Source of the DNA: Gemmatimonas phototrophica
GTDB lineage: Bacteria > Gemmatimonadota > Gemmatimonadetes > Gemmatimonadales > Gemmatimonadaceae
DNA length: 9,596 nucleotides
Direction of reading: 5' to 3'
Assembly: GCA_945870175.1 (NCBI GenBank)
Contig: CAMBRJ010000071.1
Location: forward strand, 1 to 9,596
Below, in pieces: positions 1-5,562 of the stretch; the first letter of the stretch is position 1, and the number at the start of each line of letters is the position of its first letter. The notes beneath the pieces are model-generated. The model did not search any database. It had not been told where the DNA came from and worked only from the letters and a program-made list of their open reading frames with translations. A program made the translations under genes and the position numbers.

Positions 1-2
1 AG

Positions 3-482
3 GGCGAGAACGTGATCATCTCGCGCACCGCGTCCAAAATTCATGGGCTCGCCGGACTGCGTACGGCCTTCGTGATCGCGCGCCCCGACATCATCGCCCG
101 CTTGCAGCCGCTCAGCACCAGCGCTCCCGGCGTGTTCGGTGCGCTCGGCGCGGCGGCATCGATTCAGGACACCGCGTTTCAAGCGATGTGCAAGCAGCGC
201 AACATCGAAGGCCGCGAGATCATGAAGACGGCGATCGCGAAGATGGGCCGCAAGATGACCGATTCGCAGACCAACTTCGTGTTCTTCCACGCCGGCATGC
301 CGGTGGAGCAGGTGCAGAAGGCGATGCTGGCGAAGGGCTTCATGATCGGCCGCGCATTTCCGCCGTACACCGACTGGGTGCGCATCTCGATCGGCACGCC
401 CGACGAAATGCGGGCGGTGGCGGCCGCGCTGCCCGAGGTGATTACCGGGGCGCCGAAATCGCTGGGGTCGTCGGAGCGCTGA
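3..482 (+). CDS. Class I/II PLP-dependent aminotransferase (HisC-like), C-terminal part
   Basis: The reading frame is open from the window edge (first full codon at position 3) to a TGA at 480-482, so the N-terminal part lies outside. The visible 159 codons begin just before the PLP-lysine motif: SRTASKIHGLAGLR, with the Schiff-base lysine codon at 36-38. This matches the S-K-x-x-G-L-A-G-L-R pattern of fold-type I aminotransferases. The C-terminal small domain ends with WVRISIGTPDEM (near codons 125-136), where the arginine is the usual carboxylate-binding residue of this family. HisC-like enzymes move an amino group between glutamate and an imidazole or other acceptor, but substrate cannot be assigned from this half. 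The last 41 bp overlap the 3' end of the convergent uppS-like gene. I am sure of the fold family and unsure of the specific reaction. Confidence 0.9.
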   Translation, partial: GENVIISRTASKIHGLAGLRTAFVIARPDIIARLQPLSTSAPGVFGALGAAASIQDTAFQAMCKQRNIEGREIMKTAIAKMGRKMTDSQTNFVFFHAGMPVEQVQKAMLAKGFMIGRAFPPYTDWVRISIGTPDEMRAVAAALPEVITGAPKSLGSSER

Positions 483-1152
483 CGTTGGCTGGTGCGGGGA
501 CGGCGCCGTATCGCCGTTCCCGCTTGGCGTAGTCCGCGAAGACCGCGTCAAGATCGGCAGTGGAGAGATCGGGAAAGTTCACGTCGAGAAAGGCCAGTTC
601 AGCATAGGCGCTTTCCCACAGCAGGAAGTCCGACAGGCGTCGTTCACCGCCGGTGCGCAACACCAAGTCCACCGGCGGCAAAATGCTCGCGTTGGGCAGC
701 GCGTCGCCGCCGCCGTCAGCCATCGTGAAGGCCTCCTGGATGGCCGCGCGGCTCGAGTAGTCCACCGCCACGCGCAGATGCATGCGCCGTCCCTCGGCCG
801 TGCGCGCTTCGGTCGCTTCGATCGCGTCGCACAACGCGCGCGGCAGGCGATCGCGTCGGCCGATCACCGACAGGCGGATGCCGTGCTTGAGCAGCTTGTC
901 CAGCTGGCGCTCGAGATGCGAGGCGAAGAGATCGAACAAAAATCCCACTTCGTCCGCCGGACGCTTCCAGTTGTCACTGGAGAACGCGTACAGCGTGAGC
1001 TGCTCCACGCCGCGCTGCGCGCAGTAGGCCACGACTTCGCGCGCCGTATGCGCGCCACGCGCGTGACCCATCCAGCGGGGACGGCCTTTGCCGGTGGCCC
1101 ACCGGCCATTGCCGTCCATGATCAACGCCAGATGTTGCGGTACACGCGTCAT
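442..1152 (-). CDS. uppS: Cis-prenyltransferase, undecaprenyl diphosphate synthase family (divergent)
   Basis: The 236-aa product belongs to the UppS/DHDDS family, which condenses isopentenyl diphosphate onto farnesyl diphosphate to make the C55 lipid carrier for peptidoglycan and O-antigen. Visible motifs: HLALIMDGNGRWA with catalytic Asp13, His30 in GHARG, LYAFSSDNW with Asn61/Trp62, RTGGE at 166-170, Arg172/Ser174, and AYAEL at 181-185 followed by RERRYG. Offsets from E. coli UppS (D26, H43, N74) are constant. Two features are unusual. DYSSR (131-135) replaces the common NYGGR. The stretch from there to DLVLRTGGE is about 16 residues shorter than in E. coli. The tail after RERRYG is a low-complexity Ala/Pro stretch whose end overlaps the aminotransferase gene. 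The start ATG forms an ATGA overlap with the upstream regulator stop, with AGGAGG 3 nt upstream. It may be a second, specialised cis-prenyltransferase rather than the housekeeping enzyme. Confidence 0.9.
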   Translation of the reverse strand: MTRVPQHLALIMDGNGRWATGKGRPRWMGHARGAHTAREVVAYCAQRGVEQLTLYAFSSDNWKRPADEVGFLFDLFASHLERQLDKLLKHGIRLSVIGRRDRLPRALCDAIEATEARTAEGRRMHLRVAVDYSSRAAIQEAFTMADGGGDALPNASILPPVDLVLRTGGERRLSDFLLWESAYAELAFLDVNFPDLSTADLDAVFADYAKRERRYGAVPAPANVSAPTTPAISAPR

Positions 1153-1550
1153 GCGCCTCCTACGCGCTTGATCAGCGCTTCCATATGCGACAGATACCGC
1201 TCGAGCGCGGCGCGACCGGCGGCCGCGAGTTGGTACTCGGTGCGCGGGATGCGCCCGTCAAAGCCTTTCGTGCAGGTGATGTAGCCAGCGTCTTCGAGCT
1301 TGCGCGCATGCACCGACACGTTGCCGTCCGACGTCTCGAGGAGGGCCTTGAGTTCGTTGAACGTGAGCGATTCGTGGACGGCCAGCGCGCTCACAATCGC
1401 CAGGCGGACACGCTCGTGGATGAGACGATCGAGCGCCATCGGCGTCAATGCGTCGCCGGGGACGGATTTCAAGGGCGTTGCCTCGTGGCGTGGGAGGTCA
1501 CCGGATGGCCCGCGACGGGCGCGTGCGGCACTGCCATCACGCTTATCCAC
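1149..1550 (-). CDS. Winged-helix transcriptional regulator (HTH_34 / MarR-ArsR-like)
   Basis: I start this 133-aa protein at GTG 1550-1548. A GGAGG lies 4 nt upstream of it, and it overlaps the stop codon of the membrane-protein gene by 8 nt. The winged-helix domain runs from about residue 40 to 120. LIHERVRLAIVSAL is the first helix, LTFNELKALLE the second, SDGNVSVHARKLEDAGY the recognition helix, and GFDGRIPRTEYQLAAAG the wing. The order and wording of these match the PF13601-type domain as I know it. The first 37 residues are basic and low in complexity. An ATG at 1439 would remove them but has no Shine-Dalgarno. Such proteins usually act as dimers that repress their own operon together with a neighbouring membrane-protein gene. 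The stop TGA (1151-1149) overlaps the uppS start as ATGA. I infer autoregulation at the dyads near 2200-2237. The ligand is unknown. Confidence 0.85.
   Translation of the reverse strand: MDKRDGSAARARRGPSGDLPRHEATPLKSVPGDALTPMALDRLIHERVRLAIVSALAVHESLTFNELKALLETSDGNVSVHARKLEDAGYITCTKGFDGRIPRTEYQLAAAGRAALERYLSHMEALIKRVGGA
1156..1161 (-). promoter_or_regulatory. Ribosome binding site of the uppS-like gene
   Basis: AGGAGG on the minus strand lies 3 nt before the ATG at 1152, inside the 3' end of the regulator gene. The spacing is shorter than optimal. The ATGA overlap with the regulator stop suggests that coupled re-initiation contributes. It supports the chosen start, because the next in-frame Met is inside the conserved IMDGNGRW motif. 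Confidence 0.7.
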
Positions 1551-2175
1551 CGTGCCTCCGTGCAATACGGACGCCGAACACGAGATGCAGCACGCCAAAG
1601 CCCAGCGCCATCATAAGGTCTCCGTTGAGCGCGGGCACGAAGAGCGCGAGCACGCCCAGGGTGATGAAACCGAAGCCCATCAGCGGCACGGCGCGGATCG
1701 AGAACGTGCCGGCCGTGGTCACGCCCATGCCGTACAGCAGCAGCCAGAGGCCGGGGAGCACCCGGGTGGTGAGCTGCGGCGGGATGCCCGGTGCGTAGAG
1801 GTCGACCAGCGCGAACGTGAGCACCGCGCCGGCTAGGACCGCCGGCCAAAAGCTGAACAGGAATTTCCGGGCGGGCACACTGAGCAGGCGCGCGCTGCCA
1901 TCGCCGACCCGTTTCCGCATCTTGGCGTACATCGCGGCGCCACCGATGGTCGCACCCAGCGCCGCCGCCAGAAACCACACGGTGAGCCAACGGTCGGGGT
2001 CCGGTTGGCCGTGGGCGATCGGCGCGGCCACGAGCGCTGAGGCGCCGACCCACACCAGCCCCCAGCCGGGCACGTCGGTAAACGACGCCGCCCCTTCCAT
2101 GGTGCGCCGGATGAACGAGAGGTCCTGCAGCGCCCGGTCATGCAGCGCGGGCGGTTCCGACGTGGGGGCAGCCAT
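1543..2175 (-). CDS. Six-TM integral membrane protein of unknown function
   Basis: This 210-aa protein has about six hydrophobic segments, near residues 36-55, 63-84, 105-126, 138-158, 163-182 and 186-204. A charged cytosolic-looking N-terminus precedes them: LHDRALQDLSFIRRTMEGAASFTDVPGWG. This start of the form (A)LxxLxFIRxTMExAxSFT-x-VPGWG is one I associate with small membrane proteins encoded beside winged-helix regulators, but I know of no assigned function. No enzyme motif is visible. The loop at 84-104 is basic (KMRKRV, PARK). I chose ATG 2175 because the conserved N-terminal helix follows it and a promoter sits just upstream. The frame extends further up, but that stretch is arginine-rich and runs through the promoter. 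It is the first gene of the operon with the regulator and the uppS-like gene, so a role in sensing or handling an envelope lipid is possible but unproven. Confidence 0.85.
   Translation of the reverse strand: MAAPTSEPPALHDRALQDLSFIRRTMEGAASFTDVPGWGLVWVGASALVAAPIAHGQPDPDRWLTVWFLAAALGATIGGAAMYAKMRKRVGDGSARLLSVPARKFLFSFWPAVLAGAVLTFALVDLYAPGIPPQLTTRVLPGLWLLLYGMGVTTAGTFSIRAVPLMGFGFITLGVLALFVPALNGDLMMALGFGVLHLVFGVRIARRHGG
1555..1559 (-). promoter_or_regulatory. Ribosome binding site deciding the GTG start of the regulator
   Basis: GGAGG on the minus strand is followed by CACG and then GTG at 1550-1548. It lies inside the last codons of the membrane-protein gene, whose TAA is at 1545-1543. It is the best start signal in this frame and favours GTG 1550 over the in-frame ATG starts at 1598 and 1439. 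Confidence 0.65.
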
Positions 2176-2182
2176 ATGAGGA

Positions 2183-2211
2183 AATATCGGACCAATCGTC
2201 GCATGTGTCAA
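2183..2211 (-). promoter_or_regulatory. Sigma70-type promoter of the membrane protein/regulator/uppS operon, predicted leaderless
   Basis: On the minus strand TTGACA (2211-2206, six of six to the -35 consensus) is followed by a 17-nt spacer and GATATT (2188-2183, four of six to the -10 consensus). Transcription would begin about 6-8 nt downstream, at 2177-2175. That is at, or one to two bases before, the ATG at 2175. No Shine-Dalgarno precedes this ATG, which fits a leaderless message. The region is clearly more AT-rich than its surroundings. Confidence 0.7.
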
Positions 2212-2237
2212 GTACTTTTCAATGCAAAGCACATGCG
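2200..2237. promoter_or_regulatory. Nested inverted repeats over the promoter, candidate operator
   Basis: An outer inverted repeat has perfect 8-bp arms, CGCATGTG (2200-2207) and CACATGCG (2230-2237). It encloses two inner dyads: the perfect palindrome AAGTACTT (2210-2217) and the near-perfect 15-mer CTTTTCAATGCAAAG (2215-2229, six of seven pairs). The left arm and AAGTACTT overlap the -35 hexamer (2206-2211), so a protein bound here would block RNA polymerase. The winged-helix regulator in the same operon is the obvious candidate. Binding itself is inferred. Confidence 0.5.
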
Positions 2238-2365
2238 GGAGGACCGTGCGTCCGCCGCGTCGACGCGCGCAGAGCGCATGAGTCGCGTGCCCACGCCACG
2301 GTGCCCATACTTCACGGCAGGCCCGCAGCCGCACCGTTCCCACCACGCGAAGGATTCCCGTCAAG

Positions 2366-3364
2366 ATGAAAGTGGTCGTCACAGGCGCCGCCGGCATGGT
2401 CGGCAGCAACCTCGTGCATGGATTGAACGCCATCGGCGTCGACGATGTGATCGCCGTGGACGACCTGACGGACGGCCAGAAGTACCGGAACCTGGCCGGC
2501 GCACAGATCAGCGACTACTTCGATAAGACCGACTTCTACCAGCGCTTCACGCGCGGCGACTTCGGCAAAGTGGATGCCGTGTTGCATGAGGGCGCCTGCT
2601 CCGACACCATGGAGCACAACGGCCGCTTCATGCTCGACAACAATTATCGCAACTCCAAGGATCTGCTCGACGCCTGCCAGGCACAGGGTACGCGCCTCCT
2701 GTACGCCTCATCGGCTGCCACCTACGGCGGCAGTGCCTCGTTCCGTGAAGAACCCGAGTTCGAGCAGCCGCTCAACGTGTACGGCTACTCCAAGCTGCTG
2801 TTCGACAACGTCGTGCGCCGCATGCTGCCGTCAGCCACTTCGCAGGTGGTGGGCTTTCGCTACTTCAACGTGTACGGCCCGCGCGAGCAGCACAAAGCCC
2901 GCATGGCGTCGGTGGCGTTCCACCACTTCAATCAGTTCCGCGACACCGGCAAGGTCCGCCTGTTCGGCGAGTACGGCGGGTACGCACCGGGTGAGCAGTC
3001 GCGCGATTTCGTATTCGTGAACGACGTGGTCGCGGTGAACCTCTGGTTTCTCGAACATCCCGACCAGAGTGGCATCTTCAACCTCGGCACCGGCCGCGCC
3101 CAGCCGTTCAACGACGTGGCCGTCGCCACCGTGAACGCCGTGCGGGCGCTGCGTGGTGAAGCGGCGCTGCCTATTGGCGACTTGATCGCGCAGGGTTTGC
3201 TCGAGTACATCGACTTCCCCGACGCGCTCAAAGGCAAGTATCAGTGCTTCACGCAGGCCGATCTCACGCAGCTGCGCCGCACCGGCTGCGATCATCGCTT
3301 TGCCGATGTGGCCACGGGGATCGAGAGCTACGTGACGTGGCTGGCGGCGCAGCCCGCCGTGTGA
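2366..3364 (+). CDS. hldD: ADP-L-glycero-D-manno-heptose 6-epimerase
   Basis: This enzyme converts ADP-D-glycero-beta-D-manno-heptose to the L,D epimer, the last step in making the heptose donor for LPS inner core, in the cytosol with bound NADP. The 332-aa protein (E. coli 310) shows the short-chain dehydrogenase pattern. TGAAGMVG at 6-13 binds the dinucleotide and VDDLTDGQKYRNL follows at 31-43. HEGACSDT lies at 74-81 and MLDNNYRNSKDLL at 89-101. ASSAATYGG (114-122) carries the catalytic Ser116. YGYSK gives Tyr139 and Lys143 of YxxxK. FRYFNVYGPREQHK and the SRDFVFVNDVV segment are typical of HldD. Start ATG 2366 puts the Rossmann strand at residue 2; a weak AAGGA lies 11 nt upstream. No other heptose gene is adjacent. 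It is divergent from the membrane-protein operon. It implies an LPS-bearing outer membrane. Confidence 0.96.
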   Translation: MKVVVTGAAGMVGSNLVHGLNAIGVDDVIAVDDLTDGQKYRNLAGAQISDYFDKTDFYQRFTRGDFGKVDAVLHEGACSDTMEHNGRFMLDNNYRNSKDLLDACQAQGTRLLYASSAATYGGSASFREEPEFEQPLNVYGYSKLLFDNVVRRMLPSATSQVVGFRYFNVYGPREQHKARMASVAFHHFNQFRDTGKVRLFGEYGGYAPGEQSRDFVFVNDVVAVNLWFLEHPDQSGIFNLGTGRAQPFNDVAVATVNAVRALRGEAALPIGDLIAQGLLEYIDFPDALKGKYQCFTQADLTQLRRTGCDHRFADVATGIESYVTWLAAQPAV

Positions 3365-3753
3365 ACGGTGTGATACTGCTTGGTGCTGCCTGGCGGACTG
3401 GGGATTGGGACGGAGGACGGAAGCCGGAAGCCGGAGCCGGAAGCCGGAGCATGCACCGCGTCGCCCGCTGCCGCCGCCTTCCCTAGATAGACCGCCACGG
3501 GCCTTCAGCGGAGCGACGGCGCAGTGCAGCTGGTACCGCGCAAACGGCAGGCTGCCCCGCCGGCGGCACACCTCGGCCAGTGCGATACGCCAGCCAGCGC
3601 ACGTCGGCGGATCTCGATGTGCCCAGACACCCCTACAGTCATGGCGGACACGCCAACCGCGACGCATACTCCCCCTCGAGACGTTTTGCTTTTCGTTCGC
3701 CGAGTCGGAGGCCTCCTCGATATCGGCATGGACTCGCCACGAGACGACGCCGC
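3365..3753. other. Non-coding gap between hldD and korC
   Basis: No credible gene is visible in these 389 bases. The korC frame stays open upstream to about 3580, but it encodes an Arg/Pro-rich stretch with no family resemblance. The region contains the heptad array at 3395-3449 and a perfect 10-bp palindrome, GGAGGCCTCC, at 3707-3716 with no loop, about 40 bp before korC. I see no clear sigma70 promoter and no intrinsic terminator after hldD. The korCAB promoter is presumably here but is not recognisable. Confidence 0.6.
3395..3449. repeat. Degenerate heptanucleotide tandem array
   Basis: Reading in steps of seven from 3395 gives GGACTGG, GGATTGG, GACGGAG, GACGGAA, GCCGGAA, GCCGGAG, then a 6-nt unit CCGGAA, then GCCGGAG. 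The last four units are near-identical, while the first four drift stepwise. This is the look of a replication-slippage array whose units have diverged. It starts 30 nt after the hldD stop, is purine-rich on the plus strand and codes for nothing. Confidence 0.7.
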
Positions 3754-5562
3754 ATGACTTTGCACACGGATGTCAGTACGCCCGACCACTACCACAAGGT
3801 GGTGGACTGCCAGTGGGCCTGCCCCGCGCACACGAACGTCCCGGAATACCTCCGGCTCATCGCGCAGGGACGGTATACGGAATCGTATCTGCTCAACCGC
3901 GAGTCCAATGTCTTTCCGGGCATCCTGGGAAGAACCTGCGATCGCCCCTGCGAGCCCGCCTGCCGGCGCGGCCGCGTCGACGGCAAGCCCGTCGCCATCT
4001 GCCGCCTCAAGCGTGTCGCGGCCGATCTGCGCGACGACATCAGCGCCTATCTCCCGAAGCCGGTCACCAACCGCAACGGCAAGCGGATTGCGCTTATCGG
4101 CGCCGGCCCGTCGTCGCTCACGGTGGCCAACGATCTGCTGCCGCTGGGCTATGAAGTCGTGATCTACGAAAAGAACGCGCAGGCGGGCGGCCTCATGCGC
4201 GTGAATATTCCGTCGTTCCGGCTCCCCGAGCAGGTGCTCAACGAAGAGACGCAGTGCATCATCGACATGGGCGCCGAGGTCCGGTACAACACGTCGGTGG
4301 AGAGCCTGCGCACGCTACTCGATGAGCAATACGACGCCGTCTTTGTCGGCAGCGGCGCCCCCAAGGGCAAGGAGCTCGACATCCCCGGGCGCTGGGACCC
4401 GGCCGTGCACGATCAGATCCATATCGGCATCGAGTGGCTCAGCTCCGTGCACTTCGGCCACATCGAGTCCATCGGCGAAAACGTGCTCATCATCGGCGTG
4501 GGTAACACCGCCATGGATTGCTGCCGCACATCGCGCCGACTCGGCGGCACCAACACCAACGTGATCGCGCGCCGTGGACGCAAGTTCTTCAAGGCGTCAC
4601 CGTGGGAACTCGAGGATGCCGAAGAAGAAGGCATCCACATCATCGAGAATCACGCCCCCAAGCGCTTTGTGATCGAGAACGGCAAGCTGGTCGGGATGGA
4701 GTTTGAACGGCTGGAATGGAGCGAGTCGAACGGCCGTCAGACCAGCACGGTGATCGACACGATCATCATGCCGTGCGACACCGTGATCCTCGCCATCGGA
4801 CAGGACAACGCCTTCCCGTGGATCGAGCGCGACATCGGCATTGCGTTCGATCAGTGGGACATGCCGGTGGTCAACAAGGCGTCGTTCCAGTCGTCGCGCG
4901 CCGACGTGTTCTTCGGCGGCGACGCCGCGTGGGGACCGCAGAACATCATCTGGGCAGTCGAGCACGGGCACCAGGCCGCCATCTCGATTCACAAGCACTG
5001 CCTGGGCGAAGATGTGACCAACCGTCCCGCGCAGGGCATGCATCTGACCAGCACCAAGATGGGCATGCACGCGTGGATGTACAGCAACGAGTTCAATCCG
5101 TCGCCGCGCGCGCAGATGTCGCACGCCGAACTCGTGAAGCGATTCGCCAGCGTCAGCGAAGAGGTGGAGCTGGGCTACACGCCCGAGCAGACCGCCACCG
5201 AAGTGCAGCGATGCTTGAATTGCGATATCGAGACGCACTTCACGGCGTCGCTGTGCATCGAATGCGATGCCTGCGTGGATGTGTGCCCGGTGAATTGCCT
5301 CACCATCGCGCCCGTGGCGGAAACCGAAGCGGAGCTCCGCACGCGGCTGTCGGCACCGGCGGACAATCCGACACAAGATCTGTACGTGTCCGCGGCGCTG
5401 CCGCAGACCCATCGCATCATGGTGAAAGACGAAGATATCTGCCTGCACTGCGGGCTCTGCGCTGAACGTTGCCCCACCGCCGCGTGGGACATGCAGAAAT
5501 TCTCCCTCGTATTGCCCTATGCCTTCAGCGCGTCGGGCACCGTCGTTCCGGTGAGTGTATGA
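3754..5562 (+). CDS. korC: KorC: GltD-like FAD/NAD(P) oxidoreductase fused to a two-cluster ferredoxin domain
   Basis: The 602-aa protein should carry electrons between the KorAB clusters and NAD(P)+. Residues 1-100 form a GltD-type N-terminal Fe-S domain, with Cys19, 23, 62, 66, 70 and 83. IALIGAGPSS (112-121) binds FAD. A second dinucleotide fold follows: VLIIGVGNTAMD (244-255) then ARRGRKF, whose arginines suit the 2'-phosphate of NADP. FFGGDAAWGPQNIIWAVEHG (387-406) closes the FAD site. The C-terminal ferredoxin domain has CxxCxxCxxxCP at 501-512 and again at 563-574, so two [4Fe-4S] clusters. RCLNC (486-490) precedes it. Its size fits the roughly 66-kDa gamma subunit I recall for Azoarcus evansii 2-oxoglutarate:NADP+ oxidoreductase. 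Start ATG 3754 is chosen by homology; its Shine-Dalgarno is poor. It overlaps korA by ATGA. The alternative reading is a generic NAD(P)H:ferredoxin reductase. Confidence 0.85.
   Translation: MTLHTDVSTPDHYHKVVDCQWACPAHTNVPEYLRLIAQGRYTESYLLNRESNVFPGILGRTCDRPCEPACRRGRVDGKPVAICRLKRVAADLRDDISAYLPKPVTNRNGKRIALIGAGPSSLTVANDLLPLGYEVVIYEKNAQAGGLMRVNIPSFRLPEQVLNEETQCIIDMGAEVRYNTSVESLRTLLDEQYDAVFVGSGAPKGKELDIPGRWDPAVHDQIHIGIEWLSSVHFGHIESIGENVLIIGVGNTAMDCCRTSRRLGGTNTNVIARRGRKFFKASPWELEDAEEEGIHIIENHAPKRFVIENGKLVGMEFERLEWSESNGRQTSTVIDTIIMPCDTVILAIGQDNAFPWIERDIGIAFDQWDMPVVNKASFQSSRADVFFGGDAAWGPQNIIWAVEHGHQAAISIHKHCLGEDVTNRPAQGMHLTSTKMGMHAWMYSNEFNPSPRAQMSHAELVKRFASVSEEVELGYTPEQTATEVQRCLNCDIETHFTASLCIECDACVDVCPVNCLTIAPVAETEAELRTRLSAPADNPTQDLYVSAALPQTHRIMVKDEDICLHCGLCAERCPTAAWDMQKFSLVLPYAFSASGTVVPVSV

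Noticed and set aside
2256..2267. Perfect palindrome CGCGTCGACGCG upstream of hldD
   Set aside because: A 12-bp palindrome is expected a few times by chance in a GC-rich window of this length, and it is not placed on a promoter.
2306..2311. CATACT as a -10 box for hldD
   Set aside because: Only four of six bases match and there is no acceptable -35 at the right spacing.
2176..2433. Upstream extension of the membrane-protein frame adding 86 residues
   Set aside because: It runs through the promoter and dyads and into the divergent hldD gene. The conserved N-terminal helix starts after ATG 2175.
2831..3667. Minus-strand open frame spanning the hldD end and the intergenic region
   Set aside because: It overlaps hldD, crosses the heptad array and has no family resemblance.
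3580..3753. Upstream extension of the korC frame adding 58 residues
   Set aside because: The stretch is Arg/Pro-rich with no family resemblance. The GltD-like homology begins just after ATG 3754.
4597..5448. Long minus-strand open frame opposite korC
   Set aside because: It lies opposite the korC C-terminal half, has shadow-like composition and no motifs.
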